Source: Pohlia nutans
Lineage: Eukaryota > Streptophyta > Bryopsida > Bryales > Mniaceae
NCBI GenBank assembly: GCA_022496805.1
Contig: CM040102.1
Coordinates: 20,057,955 to 20,121,954 of the forward strand
DNA length: 64,000 nucleotides
Direction: 5' to 3'
Positions within the stretch are counted from its first letter, which is position 1; each line of letters begins with the position of its first letter. The notes below the pieces were generated by a model, which was not told where the DNA came from, searched no databases, and saw only the letters and a program-made list of their open reading frames with translations. This document shows, in pieces, positions 35,949 to 48,119 of the stretch. The translations under genes and the position numbers were made by a program.

Positions 35949-36395
35949 TACGAATCCGTCTCCTCGTTAAAATTCAACAGCAGTCACTCTCAAATTCTAC
36001 CTCAAATTTCACGAATGCTGTTCAAGCCGAGTCAAAAGAAAACGAGTCCCGTGCACTACGACTATTCGAAGTCTACCAACACAGAATCCTTCTCCTCGCC
36101 AAGTAGCACCTGCACTTGTTCTCAAAATCTTACTTAAAATTTCTATCAAGATACGAATGCCGCTCCAGCTGAGTCAAATAGAAAAGCCAATCCCGGCCAC
36201 TGCAACTATTCGAGGAGAATCCTTCTCTTCGATCAAATAGCACCTGCACTTCTTCTCAAATCCTTGATAAATTTCCTATGAAGATAAAAATGCTGCTAAC
36301 CGATCAAATAGCACCTGCGCTTGTTCTCAATTTTTTGCTAAATTTTCTATAAAGATTAGAATGCTGCTCCTCACGCTAAAAATCCAAGTCAACAA
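35949..36395. repeat. degenerate ~100-130-bp tandem array in the 5' region
   Basis: Four diverged units share 'gaatcc.tctcctcg', 'agcacctgcacttgttctca' and 'gaatgctgct' near 35950, 36080, 36222 and 36300. The array lies upstream of the coiled-coil gene and may overlap its leader. Confidence 0.65.
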
Positions 36396-37202
36396 AAAAA
36401 ACGACTCCCAGGAACTACGATCTGGTGTGACAAACTACACCACAGTCCTCGCAAACCTGCAAGCCACACTCATTCAAGTGTGCACAAGCAGTGTACATAA
36501 GTTACAAGCCCGTCTCGGGAGGCCTGGTACAAGCTTCCTCCCGTCCTCAGCCGGACTCCACCCGCGCTGCTGTCAAGATCCGGCTCTCCCGGAGCTCCCG
36601 CTCCGAGTAACAATTTCGGGGAGTGGAAAAAACGCATTCCAAAAATAAACAATCCTCCGATTTCTTCCGTCATCCCGACCCCGGCCTTTCACTGCATCAT
36701 CCACAGCTCATCAAAGCTCCCGTGATCTCGAATTTTTTATTTATTAAAGACAAATCGCATTCAAACTCCGATCGCCATCACGGCATCCCCGGAAAAATCG
36801 AGGATCGAGACGTTCGGGAAATGGAACTTTACTGCGAGCTAGGCAGGACGATGCTCGGGCTTCACGGGAACTGAATGTTTGAACTTGAGTCGGCCCCGCC
36901 GTCACGACGACATTCATCCCCCTCCTCGTGAGCAACGCGTCCGTTCATCCATTCCTCGTCGTCGTCTACGTGATGCTGGATGGACGGTTACGATACGGAG
37001 CGTCGTTCTCATCTGACGGTGCTCCCACGTGGGTTTGTCCTACAATACGGTTGTACGTATCAAGGGAGTACATTATACGAATCGAATAGATTGCATTGAT
37101 TATGGCTATCGGTGTGTGTACGAGACTAATTGTGATGTTACACACTAATTTCAATATTTTGGAATCTTTGGGGCTAAAATCTGTACTAGATAGGCTTCTA
37201 AA
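36396..37202. other. likely promoter region of the coiled-coil gene
   Basis: Moderately GC-rich to about 37000, then AT-rich. No coding sequence supported on either strand. Confidence 0.35.
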
Positions 37203-37290
37203 CTTTGGACCTCTTTTGAGGCCAGCATGAATAAAGTGTCCGTTCGTAATTCAATGACTCAGTGCCCACCGGACAGAGGGCGATTGGAAC
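37203..37290 (-). mobile_element. short non-LTR retroposon fragment (GGACAC family, copy 1)
   Basis: Contains 'gaataaagtgtccgttcgta' and 'gcccaccggaca', the core shared with copies at 37419, 38260 and 59220. Ends are not clear. Confidence 0.6.
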
Positions 37291-37408
37291 TAAAATCTAT
37301 ACTATGTGTGTTCATAAATGCAAAAATGAAAGAATTTCAAATAATTTTATTTACAAAATTTGATTTTTGTATGTGAGATCGTATAGAAGGATAATTTCAT
37401 TCTAGCCA

Positions 37409-37529
37409 ATCCTCATCATAGATAGATAGATAGAAACACCGACCCTATAGTAAAGGGTCGGCATGAATAAAGTGTCCCTTCGTAATGTCAATGACCCAAT
37501 GCCCACCGGACAAAGGGCTATCCTCATCA
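37409..37529 (-). mobile_element. short non-LTR retroposon with 10-bp target duplication (copy 2)
   Basis: ATCCTCATCA at 37409-37418 and 37520-37529 flanks 101 bp. Read on the minus strand, the element ends in a (CTAT)n tail, the style of a LINE 3' end. The body has 'gaataaagtgtcccttcgta' and 'gcccaccggacaaagggc' on the plus strand. Confidence 0.8.
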
Positions 37530-38259
37530 CAAATTACAATTGGTATATAAGCATGAATGTGAGAATTCTTTTAAAAATTCAACAAAAATTCTTAATTGCT
37601 AGATTTCAAATTCATCTCTAAAACTCTATTTTCTAATTATAACAACCAGTAATTAAAATAAGCCAACTAATTTCAAAGTTTTCAAATAGTGTCATACACT
37701 ACACTTATCAAATTTACAAATAGTATCACACACACTAATTCTTGTGACAGTAATTGCTCCCACACACATATAGCTACAATTAGTGTAGTGTACATTTTAA
37801 AATACAAGTGTGGCTATGTGTCGTTGGCCTAGTTTTTTCTCGTCATTTAACCATGTTTTTATTTTATTTTTAGAGAAAATCAATCCACAATCTAATTCAA
37901 TTTATAAAGACACAATTTGATTTTAAAATTCATAACTTTCACAGTGTTTGTCCAAAAGCTACAAAATGAGATTTGTGCAACCTTAGTCATCGAGAGATTT
38001 CTGACAAAGCACGGATAGCCAAAATGCATAGAAAGAATTGTTACCGTCATATATAATCTCTACAATCAAGTCCAAATGGGTTAAAGTGCTATAAATTTAG
38101 TCCTCTAAATTAATTTTTTTTATAGAAAGTGTATCAAAATCGGCTAAAGATACAATGCATCTCAATTCTCAAAAATTAAAATTAAAATTAAAATAACAAA
38201 ACAAAACTATTCCATGTTCATTCTCCTTCATTGTAATGTGTTTATTTGTACTTTAGTAA
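37530..38259. other. intergenic, no gene seen
   Basis: AT-rich sequence without coding potential or paired repeat ends. Confidence 0.4.
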
Positions 38260-38352
38260 AGCCCTTTGTCCGGTGGACACTGGTTCATCGTCAAAACGAA
38301 CAGACACTTTACTCATGCCGGCCTCAAAAGAGGTTCGGAGTTCCTATCTATC
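38260..38352 (+). mobile_element. short non-LTR retroposon fragment (GGACAC family, copy 3)
   Basis: Plus-strand orientation: GCCCTTTGTCCGGTGGACAC through 'gacactttactcatgccggc' and a CTATCTATCTA tail. Flanks CTTTAGTAAA and CTTGAGTAAG look like a decayed target duplication. Confidence 0.7.
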
Positions 38353-38584
38353 TACTTGAGTAAGGAAGCCTCAAATGAAAGGAAAATTAAATATAAAAAA
38401 TTTAAATTAATCAATAATTACATAGAAAAATCAGTATGTTTCAAATAACACATCTCTATCACTTGTAAATTTTGAAAGACATCAGATGGACCAAATTTTA
38501 TATCACTGGAATCAATGAAGAAAATTGCATGTGTTGATAAGAATAAACAAATAAACTTGAACAAAAGGAATTTCACATAAGACC

Positions 38585-38690
38585 TACTTCCTCTGTCCCA
38601 TAATGGTTGGCACGTAGGTTCTCTCAAATCAACCTCAAGAGGTAGATTTGAGAGAACCTATGTGCCAACCATTACGGGACAGAGGGAGTA
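38585..38690. mobile_element. Stowaway-type MITE (family 2, 102 bp)
   Basis: TA at 38585-38586 and 38689-38690 flank a 102-bp near-perfect palindrome. It starts CTTCCTCTGTCCCATAATGG and ends with the inverse. It is nearly identical to the copy at 52479-52584, also 102 bp. Confidence 0.88.
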
Positions 38691-39059
38691 TAAATTATGT
38701 TTTGTTTGGAAGAGGCACCAAATGTAAGGTAAGAGCACCTAATTCCAATAGTGTACCCAATTTTGATAATTTCTAAACATGGCATTCATTTAGAATGCAA
38801 ATCTAAACACATCATAGAGTCTTTATTGTTTGTTAACCGAAATAATAAACAGTCTATCGTCTACATAAATTCACATTCTAGAATGACCATTGTGTCTAAA
38901 AATTATTCAAATTAGGCACATTGTTGGATTTGGGTGCTCCTAGCTTAGACCTCATTTCCAATGTCCTTAAATCATGCATGAACGAACCAACCCCAAACAT
39001 AGTCTTCATTTATGATGGTCTTTGAGCCAACGTTATGATTACTATGTGTTGTGATTGAG
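38691..39059. other. intergenic, no gene seen
   Basis: AT-rich, nothing recognised. Confidence 0.4.
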
Positions 39060-39601
39060 TCAACCCTTTAACATCCCGATTCAACATTGATTTCGAAGAT
39101 GCATTATAACATGTTTAATGAATAACAATAATGGAGTTGATGTACACTACTAAGTTGTGAAGATCACATTTTGTATAGTTGGATTCATTTTATTTTTTGT
39201 TAATAATTTATAATGAAGTTTTCAAGATTCTCGTTTGAAATTCAATTTAAAATCCCAAATTAAACAAAAATTAACAATTAAAAGTTATTGTGATGAATTT
39301 GGAATAACATGCACTACAAGATGGTATGGTTGTGATTATTTCATTCTAGTTATTTTGAAAAATCATGTTTAAGATTTTACTGTTGGAACTAAGAATGAAA
39401 CTTGACATAAACCAATTGTGTTGTTTTTCAAAATATCACATTATCTTATTTTGAAAATCCATACCATACAAATGATGAGTCAATTAGCACAAGATCTAAG
39501 AAAAATATAGATGGATGAAAGTTGTCCATTTATGTAGTCAAGACAATAATCTCAATTTGTGCATTGTCTACTATGTGGGCGCATGCACGTCAAAGGGTTA
39601 A
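39060..39601. mobile_element. piggyBac-like element (copy K)
   Basis: TCAA (39060-39063, a decayed TTAA) is followed by CCCTTTAACATCCCGATTC. The right end, reversed, is CCCTTTGACGTGCATGCGCC next to TTAA at 39598-39601, which is shared with the next element. The interior is 534 bp. The left part recurs at 3585 and, reversed, at 51270; the right part, reversed, at 44187. Confidence 0.78.
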
Positions 39602-40292
39602 CCCCTAAACGTTCAACCGTTCAGAAAGTGGACCATGTACAAAATCAAACACAATTTTCTCATCCATCATTGACTCTTGCAATGTGGATTTTTTTACTAG
39701 ATGTATTTTATGGGAAGTTAGCTTCATTCATATGTGATCCAACTTGAAAGGGATGATATGTGAATTTTTTATGCCTCATTTCATGTTGTATTGATTCACC
39801 CAAAATTTTGAAGATTTCAATGTAAAAGTGCTCGTAAAAAAATCAACTCATAAAATTAAGCAACCTACAAATCTCTAAAAATCACTACACTTAGAGTATT
39901 GCATTTCAACTAATCACAACAAATTTCATGTACAACTTGTAAATATCTTATTCATAATCAAATTACAAAAGAATTTTCAATTTCAAGTTTCAAATTTTAG
40001 ACAAAAAATATTGGTGATAGAAATGCAAATCTAATTGCGTGGATAGAATATAAAATTCATAACGTACATCTGTTATTCACATATCAAGTTCAAAATATCC
40101 CTCTAGGTTGCATTTTTTAATTTTTTAAATTTTTGACACATGTGAATGTTTTATTAATTCACTGTGAAGGAATACAACGGCCAGACCCAAAGCCGGCGAG
40201 AAGAATGAGGAGATAGGTTGCATTTTATGATGCATCTTTTCAAATCTATCAAATTTGGAGAGGGGTGAGGATTGAGGACACTTAGGGGTTAA
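39598..40292. mobile_element. piggyBac-like element, 580-bp family, carrying a retroposon (copy L)
   Basis: TTAA at 39598-39601 and 40289-40292. Ends are CCCCTAAACGTTCAACCG and, reversed, CCCCTAAGTGTCCTCAATCC. The interior is homologous to copy H in reverse orientation. Removing the 110 bp contributed by the retroposon at 40104-40226 leaves 577 bp, the family length. Confidence 0.87.
40104..40226 (-). mobile_element. 5'-truncated LINE 3' end with 13-bp target duplication
   Basis: TAGGTTGCATTTT at 40104-40116 and 40214-40226 flanks 97 bp. On the minus strand it reads GCCGGCTTTGGGTCTGGCCG, then an AATAAAA-containing stretch, then an A-rich tail. This resembles the 3' terminus of plant L1 elements. 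It interrupts copy L and is therefore younger. Confidence 0.85.
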
Positions 40293-40614
40293 CCTTTAAA
40301 CGTTAAGAGGGCCCGGGCGAGAAAAAAAATGAAAAAAATGCAAAACAACTCTATTGAGCACTGCTGGCCATCAATGTAGCACTTCGGAACCTCAGTTGCC
40401 CTAACCTCAAAACCTGTTCAATTTGATAACTTTGATTGCTTATCAACGATTCTACAATCTCTCAAATGAGGCGCAAATTTGAAATTTAAATCGCTTTTTC
40501 AGTAGCTTTTCAAGGCACGAATCCTCGCTTAGTTTGGTTGAGAAAATCCACTTTTTTCTTCATTATTCCCTTTTAAATAAGCCCATAGGGCTTACCTTGA
40601 CCTTTAAGTGTTAC
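40289..40614. mobile_element. piggyBac-like element (copy M)
   Basis: Starts at the TTAA shared with copy L (40289-40292) with CCTTTAAACGTTAAGAGGGC. The right end is GACCTTTAAGTG followed by TTAC, a decayed TTAA. AAGCCCATAGGGCTT, a perfect stem of six, is next to the right end. The interior is 318 bp. Confidence 0.65.
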
Positions 40615-41069
40615 TGTAATTTGCAAAAGGGCATCAATGCCATTGAGTGGAATCATGTGGAAAGCAAAACTGCAAATGAAAGTGGATGATACCACAAAGA
40701 TCTTTGTATCTGACATGATGGAAATCATGGAAAGTTGTTCTGAACCCATTCCTCTCATTGATGGATGTGCAACAGAGGAGATTTGGTTGGGTGCAGCCAT
40801 TTTATTTGCTAGTACTGCAGCACTTTGTTTTGCTTGTATAGAAAATATTAAGCATATGAATAGGGAATTGATGATGTGGAACATGTAGAAACTATCAAAA
40901 AAACAAAAGTTTGTTGAGCTGTCAAGCCATCATTACTTATAGATGGCTTTATTCTCCATAAGATTATGATTCTTTCAATAATTTTGACTTGCAATGTTGA
41001 TTCCCAAGGGTGAACAATGGAGTTACTAAAGAATATAGCCTGAAAGTAAAATTGTTTTAGAAAGAGCTA
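40615..41069. other. intergenic with a dispersed repeat copy
   Basis: 40825-41035 is homologous to 11275-11480. A plus-strand frame at 40637-40888 overlaps it, but the other copy is not open in the same way, so I do not call a gene. Confidence 0.5.
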
Positions 41070-41223
41070 AATTTGGAGCAAAAGTTTTTTTTTTTTTTTT
41101 TTTGTTTTTTGTTTTTTTTTTTGAGTCAAATGGTGAAAATTCCATTGCAAGAAAACAGAAGATACACCGCTGCGAGACCGGGCCCGGACAAGCCAGGCCG
41201 GCGAAGAATTTGGAGCAAAAGTT
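41070..41223 (-). mobile_element. 5'-truncated LINE 3' end with perfect 17-bp target duplication
   Basis: AATTTGGAGCAAAAGTT at 41070-41086 and 41207-41223 flanks 120 bp. On the minus strand it runs from GCCGGCCTGGCTTGTCCGGG to CACCATTTGACTC and a long A-rich tail, the style of a plant L1 3' end. Perfect duplications imply a fairly recent insertion. Confidence 0.9.
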
Positions 41224-43437
41224 CATTCCTATGTTGTCAAAATATTTATTCATGTTAACGTATTTTCATTCATTTAAAATAAATATTATTCAATTATGAT
41301 GACTTCATCTAAAATCTATATGAAAGTATTATAATATTTATTTCATTGGTGTGACCTGCTCAAAAAATGAAAAATTGCAAAATAATGGTTGGCTTGGTGT
41401 TTCAGGCAGCCAAAAAAACTCTTTCCCAAATATCTTACTTGATATTGAGAGTGATTACTTTCACACTTGAAAGAATGGGGAAAATGGATGATATTGCCAA
41501 AGTTCTCTTCTTTTTTTTCTAAAATCGCTAGTATTTGGATGAATTGCCTTAAAACAGACAATTTTATTGATAAACACATATACATGGCAACATTGCTTTT
41601 GTTAAAAGTGAACATCCAATGTGCACTTCTGTGTAGCACCTAACAAAACAAAATTACAAATTTCTTTGATGGGGTTGATGATTGCTGATTCTCTTTTATT
41701 TAAAAAATATTATTTTAAAATTGCATATAAGAAAAATGATATTTGCGGAGTCTATGGATTTTGAATTTATAATTTTGTATCACATGCAATTATCGCATTT
41801 TTATGTAATTATATGCACTTTTAACATAAATGGTGTTATGGATGATTCTATTCATGTTTTCCCTACATGGTTACATTCCAGGGTGTGTGTTGTTCTTCCA
41901 ACGGAAAACCAAAAAAAGTTGGTTGTTTGTCTGGTGCTACGATAGGTTTGATATGCTCATGACCCATACACACTAGTCAACCAACGCGAGTTTGGCAAAG
42001 AAATTGCGTTCGTCAAGTAAGTTTTTGGTAGCTACAATGTGCTCCCGTACATTTTATTTATTTAACCTAACGCATGCAAGAAGCTACTCCAACACATTTT
42101 AGATGCTGCAAGAAATTTAAGTTCCACCAACGCACATCCGTTGGCCAACAACAGGAAGGGACAAGTTTTGACACCACAAGTAAGTTAATCATATGTTATT
42201 TTTAAAATTTACTTCGCAACATTCCATGAACGCAACTTGGTGTGAATGGTCCATCATTTGCCCCAACTTCCAGCCAACAAAATATGGACAAAGACACACC
42301 TAGTGTTGACTTTGATCCTCATTTTGTCATTGGCTAATTGTCAACAGACGCTTCTAGAAGTTCAACTTACTTGCAAATGTTTACAACAACTTTGTTGACA
42401 TCAGTCACTGGAACGATAAAAGTCACAGAAGGTTGGAAGGATTGACCACTGATTGCATTGGGAAGTGCTCACATTAGGGCAAATTTGATTCCATAAACCA
42501 AAAGGCAGCTCTAAATCATAAATTTGCAGCTGCATAGATGGCCAACTAGTACCGAATACTGTTAGCCCTTTATCACTGAAGGAACCCAAAATCTGCTTCC
42601 AGGTCAGTTTTACCAATTTAATTATTTAGAAATTGCGTGAGAAAAGTAACATTTCATAGAGAAATTCACAAAGTCTCCCCTTGAGTGCTCCTGAATTTGA
42701 TCTCCCATCCAGTCGAATTAAAGAGAAACAAAAAGTCACATTTATTTTCATATTCCGGGTAGTGTGAAGAATTTCAAAAGATTTGGGAGCTAGATTTAGG
42801 GTGCAAACCGAAGGGCAAATCAAAAGCAACTAATCAAAGGTAGAATGCATTGCAATCATTTAGGTAGTAGAGTTATTTGTAAACTAAAAGGTTGAGTGGG
42901 CCTTAGTTTGATTAAAATTTGAAGAAACGAAAACTATTGAGAGAAGTTTTAGGAAATAAAAAGAATGGATGAGTGGGATAGGTTTGGTTACATATAGCAA
43001 TAATCTATTGTTAAAAAAGGGGTTAGCAATGAGCTTCTTCATGGAAACTTGGGTGAGAAGTTGAATAATATAAACTTGGGTGAGAAGTTTTTTAGCACCA
43101 ATATTAGTGTTTTCAAAGTTTGCATTCACAAAAAAATTAAAGTGCCTGACACATGTTCTTTTTTGAGGAATAATGTTGCTACTCACTCAAACTACGGTCT
43201 GTTTGTTGAGGGACTTTATGGATAACTCCAATATCAATTTTATTTATTGTTCATTGATTTGCATTGTTGGAGTGGTGAGTTGGCAGTTTTTGGTGGGCGG
43301 CCCAACACCATCCTCACAACTCGCTTACAAAGGACTTGATTTAACCAAAAATAGAAGGGTAGTTGAAGAGGAGTTGGAAAGGAATCTCTTCTTTATAAAT
43401 AAATTTTCTGACAACCATTGTTCATGAATAGTTCTCA
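41224..43437. other. intergenic, no gene seen
   Basis: 2.2 kb of AT-rich sequence. Short open frames on both strands lack any recognisable motif. No paired terminal repeats were found. Confidence 0.35.
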
Positions 43438-43590
43438 TGGGGTTGGGGCATTTGGGTTAGGGGAGCAGATGGGAACTCTCCTCTAGCATTGGGGAGGTCA
43501 CGAGTTCCACGCCCCACGGTGGCGTAGGGTCTTGCTTTAGATTATTCTCCAACTCACCATAGACTAGTTTTGCCGTTTTTGTGAAGTGAA
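43438..43590 (+). mobile_element. SINE-like copy (tRNA-derived style)
   Basis: The head GGGAACTCTCCTCTAGCATT and GGGGAGGTCACGAGTTCC resemble the promoter boxes of tRNA-derived plant SINEs. 'cttgctttagatt' and 'ccaactca.catgaactagtttt' are shared with 57925-57975, and the head with 58440-58500. Ends are not fixed. Confidence 0.5.
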
Positions 43591-44186
43591 AACGAGTTGA
43601 AGGTGAGTATGAGGTGAGTTTTCACTTTGAAACACTCTTTTCGGTTAATTCTACTATCAAACTTAGTCATCCAACTTCACTTTCTATTTTTAAATCTCAT
43701 CCTCTTAATATTTTTGTCACATGAATCGCCTTGCTATTCTTGGGATTTTCCATGTTTTTATTGTTGGCATGTACCCATAAATCAGATTTTTTGCTACTTT
43801 ACAAATTTCTCTCATGAGTAAACGATTGAGATAGGGGGCAAGGTTTTAATAAGTAAACACTTAACGTTGCATAATAATAATAGTGTTGTCCTAATACCAT
43901 TGTAAATAAAAAGTTTGTCGGGGTAGTTTGTCTATCTGTACCTTTAGGGCATAAGTAGCGAGGTTTACCTTTGGTGTTTCCTATTGGAAGTAGACTCTCC
44001 TAATGTTACAGTTTCTACTTTCAATTCATCACAACATTTTTGCCATAGTGTAAAAACCATCCTTTTTGAGCATATGTAATACGTAGGTTAAAGTGCCATG
44101 CAAACTTATTACTACCTTTTGAACATAATCTTGGAGATGGTAAAATAACAAGTTTTGAAAAGCGGTAGAAAAGTATACATACTATT
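43591..44186. other. intergenic, no gene seen
   Basis: AT-rich, nothing recognised. Confidence 0.4.
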
Positions 44187-45319
44187 TTAACCCTTTGACA
44201 CACCTTTGTTTACATAGTGGACAATAAACAAATTAAGATTATTCTCTTGACTACATGTATGGATAGTTTTCATTCATCCAAATTTCTATTGGTTCTTGTG
44301 CTAATTGACTACCATTTGTACAGTCGAGTGTAGAGTATGGGTCTTCAAAATAAGATACTGTGATTTTTTTAAATAACATAATTGGTTTATGTTTAGTTTC
44401 ATTCTTAGTTTAAAAAGTGAGACTTGATTTTTTACAATATAAGATCGGGGTTCAAAAATTTGATCGCACATGGTTTATGATGAATACATTGAGTGATCTC
44501 TCTAAAGTAGTGATTCACTAAAAAAATCTAAGCCCTTAGTTCAAAAGTGCTATTGAAAAGTCAACTCATGAAATCACGCAACCAAAATATCTCTAAAAAT
44601 CACTACACTTAGAGTATTACATTTCAACCAATCACAACAAATTTCATTTAGAGATTGTGAATATCTTATTCATAATTAAATTACAAAAGAATTTTGAATT
44701 TTGAGTTTCAAAATTTACACAAAATAGTGGTGATAGCAATCATAGACTATAACCGTATGGACAAAATCTAAAATTCATAATGTATAGTCGGGTACAAGAT
44801 GGTTACAAATTTTTGGATCCAGTTAAGATTTGTGGGAACTTTGGAAGGCCCGTGTATGCTCAAAAATGAACGGAATTTCAAATTTCATTGGAATCACACT
44901 AAAGTGTACTTTATCATCAATACAAATACACATATTTAATTGAAAATCACACAAAAAAATTGACATCTTCTATATACTATCTACCATTTAGTGCTACCAC
45001 CATTTGTGAAAATTACAACTTTTATTTAATGGTACAAATAAAAAATGAACCTTCACAATTGCTTTAGAGATACTTGATTTCACACCAATTCCAATGCAAT
45101 TTTTGGTTTGAAAATTGGTTCATTTGTGAGCATGGTAGAGCTTCCTAAAAATTGATCAACATTCTAATGAAACTCATTGAAAAATTTGTAAGCATGTTGT
45201 ACCCGACTGTTCAACTTTTATTCATACATCAAATTCAAAATATCCCTTTTAGTTGCATTTTATAATGCGTTTTTGTAATTCTCCAAATTTGGAAAAGTTT
45301 GTGGGCATTTAGACATTAA
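44187..45319. mobile_element. chimeric piggyBac-like element (copy N) with a nested insertion
   Basis: TTAA at 44187-44190 then CCCTTTGACACACC; the next ~80 bp are the reversed right end of copy K. From about 44510 the sequence is instead a 580-bp-family interior like copies L and O. It ends near GGCATTTAGACATTAAAG (TTAA at 45316-45319). The composite suggests recombination between two families. A 423-bp element (44786-45208) is inserted inside. Confidence 0.65.
44786..45208. mobile_element. 423-bp inverted-repeat element nested in copy N
   Basis: AGTCGGGTACAA and its inverse TTGTACCCGACT bound 423 bp that are absent from the otherwise matching sequence of copies L and O. No clean target duplication, so the superfamily is not assigned. 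No coding sequence. Confidence 0.7.
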
Positions 45320-48119
45320 AGCAACAACTACCAAAAACAAAGTTCCTTTCGTAACATAAAAAACCACTAGAGAAATTTACTACAACCTAAACCCTAATAA
45401 ATCTTACTCCAGACACATGTTACTTTTATTTATTTTGTGATTATAGAATCTATTCTCCAAAGAGAGCATCAAAGATAGCACGCGCAAAGTTGGTTTTTGT
45501 TGCCAAGATGGCAGCACTTCCCTCCAACAAATTCTTCATTCACGGTGACCCTTTGGACCAAAGTATTTTCTCTCTACCGACTACTGGCTTGATACAAGCG
45601 TTACCAAATTCCATCTCTTTGACAATTTTGATGTCAGGTTGAAGAAACGACGAGATGCTTTGATGGAAACTTAAGAGAGATTTAGAGGAGCTATTCTCTT
45701 GCATCGGAGAGGTAAAAGGATCAAATCTCCCTAACAACAAAGTGCAACCGTCTTACTTTCCTTTGTTTACCCTCTTGTAATAAGACTTTACATAAATTTG
45801 TATCAAGTGATAAGAAGGCCAATTTCTTTCAAAAACAAATGCGGAGTAACTAATTGTGTAGTCTTTGCCTTAGTATTGACCCGAAATTTGCTTCTACCTC
45901 AACATTGACCCGAGATTTTACTTTTAGAACTTTTTTTTACTATCCAGCCATGTAACTCCTGACAACTAAGCCTTTTCATGGTCTCTACTTCGTGGGGGCA
46001 GAGACAATAAAAAACATAAAAAAAATAATAAGGCAATTTTGCCAAATTTTAGTTAGGCAAGACCCGGGCCACCCGGCAGCCAAGAGACGGAGCCTGTTGG
46101 CCCTAGACTGAGGTATTTTATTTGTTAATTAATTTATTTGAAACAACATTCAAAACCCTTCGAATAAGGAAAAGTCAACAGTAATAATAATATTATTATT
46201 GATAATAATAATACTGATAATAATAAATAAATGAATAAAATTTATTCAAAGCCATTTAGTTGCGTGTTGGGCGCCTGAATCGTAGAATGAAAGCTCCTGC
46301 ATGATATACAGGGGCTTTAAATGGGCAAATGCCAGCTTTCGTTATTCATTTTAAGCCCTGGATCCACGTCAATCAGTGCGTTAGGGGCCCCATTACATTT
46401 CCTATTTCTCTCAATTTGAATCCTCATGTGTGACGTGTCAGTCCACAGTGCCCTCACTCTATTGTTGACCTTGATTTTATTTTTCCTATAGTTATTTGGG
46501 GATAAAACCGGAATTTCAAAAAGAATTAAAAATTAAAATGCTTGTTTGTTCTCTTATCAATGGAATATACGTTCATTTGATTCAAATATAAATTAAAAAT
46601 TAAAAAAATTGACGAAGGGATACAAAATTGGGTTTTTAAATAAATAAAATATTAAGTTTATTTTTGAGAGAAAAAAGGTTGGATTCATAAAAATTTAGTC
46701 ATAAAGTCCTTTAGTCCCTTTACTATTGATCTCAGAATCTTGGCCAGTATTCTTGAATCATTGTAGCGGACTTGGAATCATAGGCAAGTTTACGTCATCT
46801 TTAGCTAAAGATTGGGTGGTGAGACGTTGTATTTAACATTGAAGCTTCTATAATTCTACTGTTGAAAAAGGTAGACTCCACTAACTACTAAAAAACCTTG
46901 TGTTCCTCTACAAAAAGAACGTAGAATATAATTTTTTTCCTATTGCTACAAAGAAATAAAGAAATAAAAAATATGTAATTCCAACATGCAATTAGCGCCT
47001 ATCTTACATCATGGATATTTTTGACATAAATGATTTAATTTGGTTTTTGTTTAGAAAGTCCAACACACTATTTTGCATACACAAGGAGAGTAACATAGGC
47101 TTTGCACCCACGTGAATGAAGAATTTTTTAAATTTTAGTTCTATAAATTATGTAATGTGAACTTATATAAAATCAATTCATAACATTTGTATATTGTAAC
47201 AAAAAATTTGTTAAAGAAAATTCAATATGACAAAGTTGATGAATACCAATCCCTAATTCAAAACATTGAAATTTTTGGTTCTAAATTCCACCGAATATTT
47301 TGAGAGTTATGTGAGTTCAAAGATTGACAAATCTCCATTTCCAATGTTAACAACACTACATTTTTTGAGTGGGAGAGCAACAACACTACATTTTCAGAGA
47401 AGTCTTCATACCTCTTGTTACTAAAAGGGTTATAACTTTTGACTAATAACTTGGAATTGCATGAAACAAAGTGCCTTGGAATGCAAATTTTGCTAGGTAA
47501 CCCTTAAGAGCACATCTAAGTTCCATGGGCTTAGTTATGAGAGAATAATGGGAGGAAAAAAAAAGGAGATTTTAAGAACCAACAAAAGGAAATAATTGGT
47601 GCTTTGGAAAGATGCTAAAAAAGCAAAGCTAGATTGTCAAGTTGCACTGGATTTGAAAAATTGTGGAACAATCCACAAACAAATAAAAAATCGTGATTTG
47701 GGGGGAGGTGGTGGGGAGTTGATATTGAGCAATAGGGTGAGAGCATGAAAGAGTCTACCATCTCACATCCCTATTCAAATGCTAATTCTCTACATAGATA
47801 AAATCTACAGTCTTTTTTTGAGGCGGGCGTGAATAAAGTGTGTTTGTAATGACGTCTAATTCTCTGCACAAGCAAAAGGGTGTGCTGCAGGACTAGCTAA
47901 AGAATGTTATGCCAGGTTTCAAGGATGACTGTTGTCATTTGAAACACAAATTGTATCTTCACCTCACCATGCGTAATGTTCAGCCGTGCTCGATCGTGCT
48001 CAAACTACACGTGTGATTGTACATCATTTGATAAGCAAGTTTCACTTACACATGTGAAAGTGCGATCCACAGCCTCTCACAATAAAATCTCGTACCTAAA
48101 CTCACGTGCATTTACGTGC
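45320..48119. other. intergenic, AT-rich, with an ATA-type microsatellite
   Basis: An imperfect AAT/ATT microsatellite spans about 46182-46238. A GC-rich patch at 46065-46095 ('gcaagacccgggccacccgg') resembles a LINE 3' end, but no target duplication is clear. No gene seen. Confidence 0.45.

Noticed and set aside
40637..40888. Plus-strand 83-residue frame with a hydrophobic end
   Set aside because: Overlaps a dispersed repeat whose other copy at 11275-11480 does not preserve the frame.
46000..46100. Third LINE 3' end (A-rich run next to 'gacccgggccacccgg')
   Set aside because: Resembles the copies at 40104 and 41070, but no target duplication could be found.
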